Source: Branchinecta lynchi
Lineage: Eukaryota; Arthropoda; Branchiopoda; Anostraca; Branchinectidae
Length of the DNA stretch: 64,000 nt
NCBI GenBank assembly: GCA_023053575.1
Contig: JAKZAP010000014.1
Span: forward strand, 5,642,001 to 5,706,000
Direction of reading: 5' to 3'
The stretch's first letter is position 1, and each line of letters starts with the position of its first letter. The translations under genes were made by a program, and so were the position numbers. The notes under the pieces were generated by a model. That model had not been told where the DNA came from, searched no databases, and saw only the letters and a program-made list of their open reading frames with translations. This document shows positions 13,301-24,300 of this stretch, in pieces.

Positions 13301-14401
13301 CTTTGAGCATCAAGAGGACCCTTGCCAAGAAAGGCTGAAATATGGCTCTAATAAAACTCAGCTAACATCTCTATTTTGACTATCAAATGTGATTCGTAGT
13401 CAGCTTGGGCTGAAGGAATGTTTAATTAAAGATTCTTCCTTAAGATATTTAAGGAAGAATGAAGAATTGAACCGTCAAATAAAATTTGTAGTCAAATTGG
13501 GCTGAAGGAATATCGAGTTTGTTGCTAAACTTGAATTTCCCTCTAGAAACGAGCCACAAAACAACAATCACCTAAGGTGTTTTTCCATGCTTCCACGAAC
13601 AGTTTGTTGGTAGACTGTGGCTTGAAAAGAGTGTTCCCGCAGTCTTTCGTGCGGCCCACAAGTGTGTTTCCATGACCAACAAGATTTTCATGGCTCACTT
13701 TGTGGCTCAAATTCGGCAAACAACTGGCGAGGTGATTGTCGATTTTGTGGCTTGATTCTTGCGGGAAATTAAAATTATGCAGCAAAATATTGTTGAAACA
13801 GCAAGGCTAACTACTTTTTTAAGCATATAGACTTAAACACTGAGGATACTTTTTGTGGAGAATGGCAAGGAAATAAGCCAAAAAAATGGCATGTCCGCGG
13901 GTTTCAACGGCTTTCAACGGCGGCTTGACTGTGTGGCAGCTGTCAGCTGTGTGGCACACAATAGTGTTTCTTTGATTCAGAAGAGTGTGGCCCACAATTG
14001 TGTTGTGGAAAAAGGCCTCTAAGCATTTGTTTGTCGAATTTGAGCAACAAAGCAAGCAACAAAAATCTTGTTGATCAAAGAAACAAACTTGTGGGCTACA
14101 CAAAAAAACACTGAAACATTCTTTTAGTGCCACAATTGACCCACAAACTAGAAAAACACCTCTACTAGTAATTATCTCGTGAGATAACTTCTGCAATATT
14201 TCTGAAGCAAACAAACTGAACAGATGATGATTAGATGGGACTGCCAACCAGCTGCCAACTGTGATAATATTACCTTCTCCTTCGTTGCGGGTCATGAGTG
14301 TGTCTGAAACTTGATGCAAGCCCAATAGGTACAAGAGAAAATGCTAACGTCAGGAACAAAAGAAGACCGAGAATAACTCCTTGCGCAATTCTCAGATCCA
14401 T
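4156..14401 (-). CDS. ZIP-family zinc transporter (SLC39A1/2/3-like), 5 exons, 3' end outside window
   Basis: Minus-strand gene joined from exons 14401-14274, 10407-10305, 8634-8360, 5067-4929 and 4332-4156, giving 822 nt or 274 codons with no internal stop and matching phases (2, 0, 2, 0, 0). ZIP subfamily II proteins move Zn2+ into the cytosol across plasma or vesicle membranes. Family marks seen in order: an N-terminal membrane segment, then LSLLSCFSGGIFLGTCLLDL (TM2), GFFLVLIIEQITL (TM3), a His-rich loop (HNHDH, HRHATDDYH, HSVHRDPASH), SLHSVFEGLAIGLQ (TM4 with the metal-site His and Glu) and ILHKCVVAFSLSLNL followed by SPIGIGIG (TM5). Human ZIP1 has 324 residues, so roughly 70-80 residues (TM6-8) should lie on one or more exons left of base 1. 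Which of ZIP1, 2 or 3 is the closest relative cannot be told by eye. It is divergent from APH-1. Confidence 0.9.
4929..5067 (-). CDS. ZIP transporter exon 4 (end of loop, TM4)
   Basis: I take the acceptor TTCTTTTGCAG at 5068. A second possible acceptor (TTCACAG) lies 39 nt further in and keeps frame, so alternative 3' splice-site use is possible. The exon encodes more of the His-containing loop and then LRAYLLLTALSLHSVFEGLA followed by IGLQRK, the TM4 metal-binding motif of the family. It ends in phase 0 at AAAG|GTTAGC. Confidence 0.88.
5214..5382. mobile_element. palindromic MITE (CACTGTAAAA termini)
   Basis: Terminal CACTGTAAAA pairs with TTTTACAGTG. Inside, GCAGTATTTGCTACTGGGAT pairs with the CAGTAGCAAATACTGC side, and AATCTTATCTCTACTGAGAT forms a central palindrome. 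No clear target duplication. It lies in ZIP intron 3. Confidence 0.72.
5383..5797. other. unassigned ZIP intron 3 sequence
   Basis: No gene or known element seen. A near-direct repeat, GCACAATAAGGTA, occurs at about 5414 and 5695. Confidence 0.35.
5798..6771 (+). mobile_element. family-2 tandem-subunit element, copy a
   Basis: The head GTTTTTGGGATACCAAAACG (normally a GGGATCCC palindrome) is followed by GTCCGTCTG-type runs and AACTCTCGAAGGGAATGAGA. Several subunits of about 120-135 nt follow, each with CGCCCGGAATCCGG, AAACCGGAAA and GATTAGATGTTCGATTTAGG. The end is TTGGTCTTGTT. Non-coding; lies in ZIP intron 3. Confidence 0.75.
6772..7372. other. unassigned ZIP intron 3 sequence
   Basis: No gene or element recognised between two family-2 copies. 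The minus-strand reading frame 6959-7330 has no recognisable domain. Confidence 0.35.
7373..8354 (+). mobile_element. family-2 tandem-subunit element, copy b
   Basis: The head TTTTTTGGGATTCCAAAACG is followed by CGATAACTCCCGAAGGGGTT and degenerate CCGGAATC/AACCGGAAA subunits. The end GGGATCCCATCGAAAC...CCTTGTT is shared with copies c and d. That end lies about 5 nt from the ZIP exon 3 donor site. Confidence 0.72.
8360..8634 (-). CDS. ZIP transporter exon 3 (TM3 and His-rich loop)
   Basis: The 275-nt exon follows AATTTTTCAG and ends at GCCAG|GTGAGA. It encodes FPVSEFLVVVGFFLVLIIEQ (TM3; the Glu near its end is conserved in ZIP1-3). A hydrophilic loop with clustered histidines (HNHDHNEY, RHRHATDDYH) follows and probably lies in the cytosol between TM3 and TM4. 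A family-2 repeat element begins only about 5 nt inside the following intron. Confidence 0.9.
8757..9315. repeat. TGTGGGCCACAC-rich repeat family, copy 1
   Basis: Contains GTTGTGGGCCATACACTTAT and AAACACGATTGTGTGCCACA, then TTGTCGAATTCGAACCACAA. Related stretches recur at 11218-11410 and 13540-14160, partly inverted. Probably a MITE family; its ends were not resolved. In ZIP intron 2. Confidence 0.5.
9759..10155. mobile_element. palindromic MITE, GATACCATGGTATC type (complete copy)
   Basis: Inverted termini GTTGCGTTTTTGCAGATACC and GGTATCTGCAAAAACGCAAC are flanked by TA on both sides (9757-9758, 10156-10157), as for Tc1/mariner-type insertion. The body is made of repeated GATACCACGGTATC half-sites. 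397 bp, non-coding, in ZIP intron 2. Confidence 0.82.
10305..10407 (-). CDS. ZIP transporter exon 2 (TM2)
   Basis: The 103-nt exon follows a TTTATTTTAG acceptor and ends at GATGAG|GTACTG. It encodes FGRTLSLLSCFSGGIFLGTC and then LLDLFPEVQETVDE, very close to TM2 of ZIP1-3, where the run of Gly and the LLDL-P motif are characteristic. Start phase needs one base; end phase is 0. Confidence 0.9.
11218..11410. repeat. TGTGGGCCACAC-rich repeat family, copy 2
   Basis: Colinear with 8757-9005: CTGGGCCACACACTTCTGAG, GGTGGTAATTTCAAATCTCT and AAAAAGGATCCTCA all have counterparts there. Confidence 0.5.
11411..11570 (-). mobile_element. PLE terminal repeat (pLTR) fragment
   Basis: Reverse complement holds a degenerate form of the terminal unit: GCCAAGAAGGGCCGAAATAT, AATAAAATT, AAGCTGAC and the GTCAGCTTGG-type motif shared by more than ten sites in this window. 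Confidence 0.55.
11640..12560 (-). mobile_element. Penelope-like reverse transcriptase, broken and truncated
   Basis: Two frames on the minus strand. 12552-12118 carries LSPTEINALSHGCKFNIATR and PPVEDFIASFETGL, typical of the region before the PLE catalytic core. 12014-11733 carries PRFCVVVKVHKASRPLRPIV (the K-hK-h-x-LRPIV block), and a third frame reads NVVSLFTSL where intact elements have DVVSLFT. The catalytic Asp therefore appears as Asn, and the copy stops before the YxDD motif. A pLTR lies directly upstream at 12650-13000, the expected order. It lies in ZIP intron 1, on the same strand as the gene. Confidence 0.75.
12640..13010 (-). mobile_element. PLE upstream terminal repeat (pLTR) with hammerhead-like core
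   Basis: On the minus strand, GAGCCTGAAGACGACCCTTG runs into a stem with AAGGGCC, then AAAATATAGCTC, AATAAAATTCAGCTGACGTA and TCCGTTTTGCAC. The same unit recurs at 13230-13400, 15835-15910, 21310-21605, 30550-30775, 40785-41850 and 53625-53890. Confidence 0.65.
13230..13510 (+). mobile_element. degenerate PLE terminal repeat
   Basis: Contains GAGGACCCTTGCCAAGAAAG, GCTGAAATATGGCTC, AATAAAACTCAGCTAAC and GTAGTCAGCTTGGGCTGAAG. Its last part is partly repeated (GTAGTCAAATTGGGCTGAAG at about 13485). Confidence 0.55.
13540..14160. repeat. TGTGGGCCACAC-rich repeat family, copy 3
   Basis: Interspersed GTGTGGCCCACAATTGTG, GCCACAAAACAACAA and TTGTGGCTTGATTCTTGCGG match, partly inverted, the sequences at 8757-9315. 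It lies between ZIP exons 1 and 2. Confidence 0.45.
14274..14401 (-). CDS. ZIP transporter exon 1 (start codon)
   Basis: The ATG is at 14401-14399 and 42 codons plus 2 nt end at the donor AG|GTAATA. The exon encodes a short N-terminus and one hydrophobic segment (GVILGLLLFLTLAFSLVPIG, about residues 8-27), then a basic, His-containing cytosolic turn (HTHDPQRRR). That is the expected first membrane helix before the ZIP signature of exon 2. The next exon supplies one base to complete codon 43. I see no upstream in-frame ATG with similar support. Confidence 0.85.
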
Positions 14402-15259
14402 GTCAAACACAAGAGCACAGAGTTTTTCATTCACAAATCCATACTTTAGATCGTTTTTAAAATTAACGCGGGTTGCACCGTCAGGTTTGCCGGGCTTCTA
14501 GCAACTACTACACTAACTTAAACACTAGACCCGGCAACTAGTGTTGGGCGATATTTGGATTTTTCGATATATCGATATATCGATATTTTTACTTTCGATA
14601 TTCGATATTCGATATATCGATATCGATATTTCTTTAGTATGTTTCGCTATAGGATATGTCTCGTTTCGCCCAAATTTACTAACGAAATTGTCGTTAAATA
14701 GCATCTTGCATTATCTCAAACTCCGGATAAATAAGGACTGAATTAAGGAAAATATATTGCTCCAATTTCGGATATGTAAATGTAGGTTATGTTGGATTAT
14801 TTACCATAATTATCAGTGAAAAAATATCGTTTTCGATATCGATATTTACGTTTCGATATTCGATATCGATATTTGGTCCGATATATCGATATATCGTTAT
14901 CGATATCGAATATCGCCCAACACTACCGGCAACACTTCATTTTAAGCCAGAGATAAATTCAAAAGTGTTGACAAGCGTTGGAAAAACCCTTTTAAGTAAC
15001 CATCCAAGAATAACTCCAGAAGGCTACAGATTGGCAACGAGTCGACCTCTTAAAGTTCTTGCTGACGAAAGAGAAAATAAACCACACATATAATATCATC
15101 CAGTGGACAAGGAATTCCAAAGAAATAAACCAAGCTGTGTTTGGCTGGTTCTTGTCAGTTTTGGAGAGATTGTGTGAAAAGTGGGGCCTGTCTTCTGTTT
15201 GCTGTTAAACTTTTTCCACCCAACCCTTTGTCTATCTTTTGAATTCTGAACATACAACA
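14402..15259. promoter_or_regulatory. bidirectional promoter / 5' UTR interval of the ZIP and APH-1 genes
   Basis: The two start codons diverge with 858 bp between them and no other gene, so both 5' UTRs and promoters must lie here unless non-coding first exons exist further away. A complete hAT MITE (14539-14925) occupies almost half of it. No convincing TATA box was seen outside the MITE. Transcription starts cannot be placed from sequence alone. Confidence 0.55.
14539..14925. mobile_element. hAT-type MITE with TATCGATA-like arrays
   Basis: The element starts TAGTGTTGGGCGATA and ends with the reverse complement TATCGCCCAACACTA. It is flanked by an exact 8-bp duplication, CCGGCAAC (14531-14538 and 14926-14933), as expected for hAT transposition. 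Both subterminal regions are dense runs of TATCGATA / TTCGATATTCGATA, which are self-complementary. No transposase is encoded. It lies between the divergent start codons of the ZIP and APH-1 genes. Confidence 0.93.
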
Positions 15260-15372
15260 ATGACGGCCACAATTTTCTTTGGATGTGCAATGCTGGCTTT
15301 TGGACCTCCTCTTGCACTCTTCTTATTTACTGTGGCGGATGATGCTGTAAAAATTATTCTTTTGATTGCAAG
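15260..15372 (+). CDS. aph-1: APH-1 exon 1
   Basis: ATG at 15260, 37 codons plus 2 nt, donor CAAG|GTAGGT. It encodes MTATIFFGCAMLAFGPPLAL then FLFTVADDAVKIILLIA, which matches the first APH-1 helix and loop nearly residue for residue. This ATG matches the family's usual N-terminus, with no leader before it. Confidence 0.92.
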
Positions 15373-18300
15373 GTAGGTTCAGTGTATTCTAGGACCAGTC
15401 TAAGGCTGGCCTAGAGTTAGTAATAGGTATTCTACAGGAAAGATGTGCAGACAGAGCTACTTTAGAGTCAAGATAGAGGTGGTAGCTTTTTGAATTGACC
15501 ACATTTTCTAAGCTTTTCTTAGGCCACCTTGGTTTTGTTTCTTGCTTTTAAAATGTTGAAACAGAAAGATCTGTTTTGTTTGTTCCAGCAATGTTTAGGC
15601 AAAAATATTAATTTGAGGATGTTCTGTTTTGAAATGTTCTTGAATCCTAAAAATGCTTCTTCTTCCAAATCTTTGATTTGAACGATCAAGCAGCATTGTA
15701 AAGAAATTTGGACAGAGACGTCTGTCATTTTGAATGGTGTCTATCAGCCAAATTGTACACCAATAAATCAGTCTGCTTGGTCTAAAATTGTGTCTCCCTA
15801 TTATCATTAGTTTATTTTATATTTGACAGGGCAAAATGGATACATCAGCTTAATTTTATTAGAGCTACATTTCAGCACTTCTTTTTAAGGGTCATCTCCA
15901 GGCTCAAGCTGGGAAATAAAATTCATTGACAATAAAGTTATTGCATGATTTTCAAGCCACCTTGAGTGGCTTAAGGTGATTGACCCTGAAGATATTTAAC
16001 AAGTCCTTTGCGCATACTTTGTGAAAAACTACAATTCGACCATTTGATTGATTAACTTCTAATTTTATATAAATATAATGAGCTTGATTCGTAGGTGTAT
16101 TGATTTGCAAGTGTACTAAACCTGTTCTTATATTGACAATCCTATGTTATCACTTTTAAGAGATATTCAGAAATAAATGATAGATTGATTGAAGAGGACC
16201 CTTGCCAAGAAGGGCCAGACTCAGGGGCGTTGCGAGGGGGGGGGGGTGCAGCACCCCCCCACCTTTTTGAGATTCTGTAACATTTTGGGCCGGAGGCGTA
16301 AAATTTTACTTAAATTGTTTGGTATTTTTTCTATAGCAGAACTGTTCGATATATTTACGGGGATTCGGTAGTTATATAGAATCCAAAATAGGCTATCTGT
16401 ACAAATCTCTTCGGTATAACGATCTGGATTCGGTATAATTGCCAGTATTCTGTAGTTATCACGAATTTGGTGAGAAAACTTACTGAAATCATTTGGTAAT
16501 TTTTCTATGCCGGAACTATTCGGTATATTTATGGAGATTCCGTAGTTACACAGAACACCGAATAAGCTATTGGTTCAAAATTATTCGGTATCATGATTAG
16601 GATTCGGTAATTTATTCCGTATAATTTCCAGGATTAGGAAGTTAACCACGAATACTTACTTTGTTCCAGTTTCGACTAAAGTATACCGAATATGAATATT
16701 GTTCGGTAGTCTTTCGATACCAAAACAATTCGGTATAATATCCGGGATACGCTAGTTATACAGAATCCCGAACATGCCATCGGCCTAAACTTATTCGGTA
16801 TAATAAGTGGAATTCGGTAATTTATTTGTTATAATTGCCAGGATCGGAAGTTACCACGAACCTCGAAACTCAGAAGAGGTCGAGTGAAGCACTGGTCGCA
16901 GACAAAAGGGATGATCTGTAATATCATTGATAGTCCTTACTTTTATTTTGGATTCCAAAAAGATTATCTTTCATAAATATTTCGAAAATTCCGCCTGCTA
17001 CACTTTTCGTAATATTCTCATTTTGTGTAACGTCGCGTCATTTGACGGGGGTTTCAAGCCAGTTTTAGGATTGAGATTTTGAAACATTAAAAGCTAGAAT
17101 TTGGATGGAAATTAAGATTAAAATTAAAAGAAAAAAAAATTTCGCCTGCGCTGCTCACTTTATGTGATTATGGGTAGTATATTGACTAGACTACAGTTAC
17201 TGCTGCTGAATCAACGTCGCTCCATCCGGTTTCTGGAACTTCTTGGAGTCTCGATGTTTAATCAACGGGAAATGATAGAATTTGTAAGAGAAGCAGTTAG
17301 TTTTAGCCTACAGCAAAAAAATTGATTTCGAAAATTTTCGCTTGCGGCGCTAGATTTAATTTTCTATTGGCTATAAGAGGTTGAAGCTGTTACTGCAATC
17401 ACGCCGGGCAGTGTGTTCTCCATGTGGCCTTCGCCAAACGCTGCCTAATAGTTGGCTTATCGTCTTTCATGCTGCCCTTTATTGTTACTCTTCCTACGTA
17501 ATCGTCTCTGTTCCATAATTTAAAGCTCAAATTCTTAGTTCTAGGATTCGGTAAATTTTTTGAAAGATTCGGTAAAATTTTTGCTCTGCACCCCCCCACC
17601 GAAAATGGACTTGCGACGCCCCTGGCCAGACTATAGCTATAATAAAATTCAGCTGTGTATTTTATTTTTTACTGCAAGGTGTTGCTATATGAATGGTAGA
17701 AAGCCTAAAAGAAAAAAGAGAAAGAAATTAACAGAAATATTTTATTATCTTTTTTCCTCTTTGTAAATGAACTGTTGAAATGAAAGTTTTTCTGCAAGTA
17801 TATCATAATTAGCTAACATCCGAAGAAGTATTATTCTGGTAAGTTAAGCACCTAGTTTTAGTTGGCCCTAGTTGGCTCTTAGTTTATTGAATAAATCAGT
17901 CAGCATATAGTACGATCAGTGCTAGATGGGTCTGATGTGGGTATCTAACTCCAAGGCTGACAAAATTATGCAGCCTACTATAAATGCCTAATTCTTTTTT
18001 TCCTACATGTATATTGTTATAAATGGGCTAGGGTGCCAGAGCGTTAAGCATAGCCTGTTCCTTGTTTGACAGAAGCTATTCTAAACTGCCAGTATACTAC
18101 ACTCAGCATTTGGCATGTGACATTTGGTTCAGGCATAGCATGTATAAAAATCATGTATCCGGGAAATGTGAAGCTTGGATTAGTGTTTATACACTGTCAG
18201 TGCTTCAGCAAGGATTACCTGTGTAGTATGATTCTATGGGAGTATAATACCAAATCTAATTAAATCTGAAAGAATCAGATGGAGTTCAGATGGACCAAGC

Positions 18301-21300
18301 CACAAAGGAATTGCTCAAAACGAAGTCGTGGACAATCTGGCAGGGAAAACCATCGAAGGAAGCGTGCAAGACCCAGTGCAGCTAACTACCATTAAAGACA
18401 TACTTCGAAGGAGACTACCCGTTCGAACAACAAGAACAATCCAGGCACCGTTTAAGGACAAACGATCGATATCCCTTTACTTCAGGTTGAAATCGGCCGC
18501 TACCCTAATGAATAACACTCTGTTTGAATGGGTACTCCACCACCGCCGCTGCAGACTCTGTAACTCCCAAAACGAAACTCCCCAACACCTGCTGGTTGAA
18601 TGCCCGAAGAACTCCAGTGGAAGGGACAACATCACCCTTTTCTGCGAGAGAAACAGAATCCGTCACAGCTTCGATAGCATAAAAACAACTCCGTTGTCCA
18701 AAGCCCAAGAAAGAATCATCTACAGTGAAATGATCAAGATTCTCCGACAAATTGAAGCCGTTTAGTGCGAAAGTAGTAAACCAATCGAAGCAACAGGAAG
18801 GCGGAAAGGGAGCTGCAGAACGGTGGATCCCAGCGCCATATTTTGAAGGAAGGAAGTTTACAGCAAGAGAGCAGAAGTAAGTACAACCGGAATCTCGTTT
18901 AAAGTGCTGACCACAAAATTATGCAGCTTTTGCAATGGGTCATAGGCTTTCTGCAAGTGTCTCACACATAAACACTCATGAGTGTCTGATATGTTAAGTG
19001 TGAGATGGGGATGAATGTCACTGTTGTCAGAGATGCTTTCCAACCAAGGTGGAATGAACCAATTGGTTAACAAGTAGAGTGCCTAGCCTATATATTTCTT
19101 TTTACATTTAGTGCGTTCTTCTGGCTTTTGTCCTTACTTCTTTCATCGGTTGTATGGCTTATAATTCGATCTTCAACTTCGGAAGCAGTTTCTTATCTCT
19201 GATTGGAGTAGTTATTTCTGTGTTATTTCAGGTTAGTAAAACTTCGTCTTTAAAATATATGTGGCAATAATTGCTCTTATCCTTTCTGCATGAACCCTTT
19301 TTTATGACACTTGCACTTTCGGCCATGTATCGATCGCAGTTTCTATGCGTCCGTCGATCGGTCCGAGTTTTGCTAGTTCGGGCACTTCTTCTTAAGCTAG
19401 GACGATGAATCTTGGAAGGCACATCAGGGACCCAAACCATGTTAACTCGAAAATAGTCAATTCCCCGATCCGACCATCTAGGGGGAGTGGAGGGAGGGGG
19501 AATAAAAAAAATTGAGGCATGGATAACTTTTGAACAGGTTATCGGATCTTAATACTTGATGTTTGGAAAGAACTCGTGTCTCAGACGCCCACTCCAAATC
19601 CGGACCGGATCCGGTGACTTGGGGGGGGGGGGGGGAATCTTGGGGAACGCTAAAGTGGAGGGATCGAGATGAAACTTTGTCGAACTCCTAGCACTGTGGG
19701 GGGAGTTGGGGGCGGCGTTCTGTGATCCCGCGAGTTCGGTACGTCCTGATGTACTCGGACGATGAAAATTGGTACGAATATCAGGTGCCCGAACAGACTG
19801 ACTTGAGAATGGTCGTTTCCCGGATCCGGCCATCGTGGGGGAGTGGAGGGATGGTGAACCCGGAATCTATTGGAATGCATAACTTTTGAGCGGGTGACAG
19901 AATTTGAATGAAACTTGGCAGATGGAAAGAGCTATCGTCTCAGATGTCCACGTAAAGTTTGGTTCGACGATACTTGTGCGGGGAGATGTGGGGGGCACCG
20001 GAAATCTCGTGAAACGCTTAGAGTCCAGGGATTGGAATGGAATTCTGTAGGAAGAACAAGCATGAGCCACAGATAAGTTCTTGAAAGAACCAGATCGTAT
20101 CAGGGCGCTTTGGCAGGAGTTGGAGGGGTTTCCCGGAATCCCGGTGATCGCGAGTTAGGTTACTTCCGGATGTGTTATGGACAATTAAACTTGACAGGCA
20201 TATTAATGACCCAACCAAATAGATTTAAGGACCCGACACAATGACCTAGGAAAACTTGCGATCTTGGATCCAACCATTTTTGGGGGAGTTAAGGGAAGGG
20301 GGATCCGGAAATTATTATTATTGTTGTTACTCTTTAATCCGGAAAAAAGAAATTCTATATGGACTAGCCTAAGTTAAGGGAATTACTGACTTCCATAGGT
20401 TGCGAACGGGTGGTCCGACTCGAGTGAAATTCGATGGGTGATAAGAGGTGATGACCTAGATATACCGAAAATGTCTCCGAACCACACGTGGCCATGGTTG
20501 GGGGAGTTTTAGGGGGGGGGGGATCCGGAAACATGCACAAAAACCAAAAGAATGGACCAAACGGGATACAAGTTGAACATAACCGGGTGTATGCGGCCTA
20601 GATGTTATTGGATCTGGCCACGGTAGGAGGAGGATGAAGCGGAAACTGGAAATTTGCAGATATGCTCCGATTCGAGTTAAACTTGATAACGGGAAGTGAA
20701 GATGCCAGAGATTCGCAGTTTATGTGTCCGAGTCGTATTCGGCAACATGGGGGGAGTTGGTGGGCGAGTCTCGGAAATTCGGTGGCTCGCATAGGGGTCA
20801 AACCAGTGGAGCGATTTGAATGAAAATCGTAAGGTAGAGAGATCATATGCCGTAGATGACATATTTTAGGGTTCGAACTGGACCTGATCGCGTTGGGAGG
20901 TGGGGGGGGGGTACCGGTATTTCCCCCAAAATGCTCAGATTCGAGTAAAACTTCATAGGCGGTAAAAGAAGATGCTTTAGATGATCTATTTATGTGTCCG
21001 AACCAGATTTGGCAGCGGTAGGGGGGGGAGGGGGGGGGGGGGGGCTAGAGGGGGGTGGGTATCGGTTATAGTGTGACACGTCTGGGTACCAAACAAGTGG
21101 CCCTAAATTTTGAAGGTAGAAAAAGTCGTTTGGCCTAGATGATCCGAGGGGATTCCGGAAATGCTCAGACTCCAGTGAAACTAGATATCCTATTTCTAGG
21201 TCCGAACCTGGGGGGGGGGGCGTTCTCATCTACTTTCTCGCACCGCCTACTCGTAACAAGTGCCATATGAGCTCGTATCTCTTATTACTCCAATTCATCA

Positions 21301-24300
21301 CGTTTGACAGTGCAAAACGGATACGTCAGCTGAATTTATAAGAGCTATATTTCGGCCCTTCTTGGCAAGGGTCCTCTTCAGTTCAAAGCCGCTCAAGCTG
21401 GAAAAACGAACTTGTGGTTTTCCACAGTTCGCTTTTCGTTTTTCCGTTCGTTTTTCAAGCTCCTTTTTCCAACTTGAGCCGTTTTGGCCTGAAGAAGACC
21501 CTTGCCAAGAAGGGTCGAAATATGGCTCTTAAAAAATTAAGCTGCCGTATCCGGTTTGCACTGTCAAATATGATTCGCAGTCAGCTTGGGCTGAAGAATA
21601 TTGATTCATCACCTATTCCTAACTGCAGGTTTATACCCAGCATTACTTCTAGCCAAGCTGACTAGGAATAATAGTTAGCGGGTAAATCAGTTGAGATATA
21701 TCGTAGTGATGTTTCGGCGATTCTTGCCAAGACTCTTCAGAGACTCTTCAGTCTCAAGCTAAAACAAGGATCTGTGGGGCTTTAAAATAAGGGGTGTGTT
21801 CCACCCTACTTACCACAGTTACTACGTATGACGTCACGAATTGGCTTCTTGGCGTCAAGACTGGAACGCATTTACTATTTCCAGCAGAATGTCGTGCCAC
21901 GGGCTAATCCTGCTAATCACGCTACACAGATCCTTAGTTACGTTCCCGCGCATGGTAAGCAAATAGTTACAAGTTACTATTTCGAGAAGGTTGGAACAGT
22001 CAGCGTAGTAACTTTCGCGAGGTTGGAACGAAAATAGTAGCCATTAGTTACTATTGTTAGAAGTGTGGAACACGCTCAAGGTTGCATCATATCACATAAC
22101 AGCTTTTGTCATTTGTTCACATGGAAGAGACAGGTGATGACTGAGCAAAAGAATCAGCATACCAACTTCAATCGTTTCTATCGATTTGACTCATCGTTGG
22201 ATGTAGGGATCCAAGGCGCCAGTGGTAGGCTTGCCCAGTCCACCACAAATCAGTGATTTAGGAAAGCCCGTGCCTAACGCCGGCTACTCTTCAGTTCAGA
22301 AATAAACCTTCATAATTTCTTTGCAGCGAAGTAGGTCAGGGTTAGGGTACCCGGTATTTGGCAAAGGGTAACCAGTGTTAGTCTAGGCTCTCCCAAAATC
22401 ATGGATTTGTGGTAGACTGGGGTAGCCTAATATTCTTGTACATCCAACCTATTCCCTAACTTCAAAAAAGAAGTGCCCTGATATGCAGAGGCGTCACTAG
22501 CCAAAATGTTGGGGGGGGGGGGGGGCGAGGTATTTACCGACTGGATGGTAATTTTTACCGACTGTTTCTGCAGAAAAAATGACTGTTTTCAACAACAAAA
22601 AATGACAGTTTTGAAAAAAATCGACTGATTTTCAGAAAAATTCAATAATTTTCAGAAAAACCGACTATTTTGATGAAAAGTTGACCAATTTTCAGAAAAC
22701 CGACTGTTTTCATGAAAAAAATCAACGATTACTTTTTACCGACTGGCCGACAGCATTGGGGGGGGGGGGGGGCGTCCCCCCCCCTCTCCCCCCCCCCCCA
22801 GTCGTGACGCCCCTGCTGATATGTTTTACACTTTTTTATTCTGTGTTTGACTGTAGATTAGTAATGTTTTCGTAGGCTTAGCCAGCATTATATTCATGTA
22901 AGTGTGTTAAGTTTAACTTTCGTTGTTTAAATGATATTCACTCTTCAGTTTTGACAATAATAATAGTAATAGAGTACTAATAATAATAAGATGTTGATAT
23001 GATAATCTTTTCTTCGCTTTTAGGAGGCTTTCCGGTTTATTACCTACTTGATACTGAAGAAGGCAGAGAGAGGACTAAAAAAAATAACTGAAGATGAGAA
23101 CCATGTTCTCCTTGAAAACAAAAATGTCCTGTCATATGGTAAGTGTGGGTGCATTACTTTTTATACCATAAAACTACTACTTCCTTTTGCATACTGTTTC
23201 TTCGACAGTTCTCGGATTTTCTTTGGTTTGACTTGATTTTATTTCGAAATATCAACACGAATTGTTACTTTGGGGTCAAATGGCGTGTTGCCTACGTCAA
23301 GATATATAATATCCTTGTACTCTAGTTATAAATCTGTTTTTTTAATGAAAGTATTCGAAAAACCAAGGGGGCCAGATATAAGATGAAAGGACCTGTCTTA
23401 CCTATAATACTAATGCAACCAGCTTCCACAAACGCGCCATTCATTCTCAAACCGGGACATCCGAGTTTCGTCCTGTACATTCTAACCCCTATGACGACTC
23501 ACGAGTTTTCTCACTTTCCTTGTTTCCCTACCTTCGATGGGTACCATGCTGTCGACGGTTGTTTACAAGAAGTTTTTTCATCCGAAAAGAAACGGAAAAC
23601 TTACCGATCACTTTTCGGTAGGTCTGTCGATCAGTCGGTCCACTGTTTTCGAGTTAGGGTACTTCCAGAAGGGCTAAGACGATGAAACTTGGCAGGTATA
23701 TCAGGGACCCGACCAAACTAATTTGGCAATAGTCGCTTCCCTGATCCGACCACCGTGGGGGAGTGGACGGAAGGGAATCCGGAATCTTGAGGAATGGCTT
23801 GAACATTAAGGGCTCGACATGATTGGCTTAGAAATAGTCAGATCCCCGACGTGACCATCGTGAGGGAGTGGAGGGAGAGGGAATCAGGAAAATACCTGAC
23901 CAAATGATGTATATTCATGATCCCTTAGGACCCATGATCATTTACCTCAAGGGTTTTGCTTACACGTTAATTCCTTGGAGTACCTACAAACTATAATTTT
24001 GAGCAAAATATACATTTCATGATCCCGATGAGCTTATCATCATTTGTGCTTCAGAAATGTTCGTTACAGATGAATCTCTAGTGCCCTTAAAGTGCACATC
24101 GTCATAGCCAAATGCCAAAATAAAATAGGTTTTAAGAACGATACATGCTCGTGATTTCCATGGACCCATGATTGTTCTTATCTGAGGGGTTCTGCTTACA
24201 AATGATCACAGCAAAGCCACGAATTGACGAACTGCTACTTTCATCCTCTTTCATACTCTTGTTGTCAGTGGGCCTGGAAAAAGTCGTTAAAACGGCCAAA

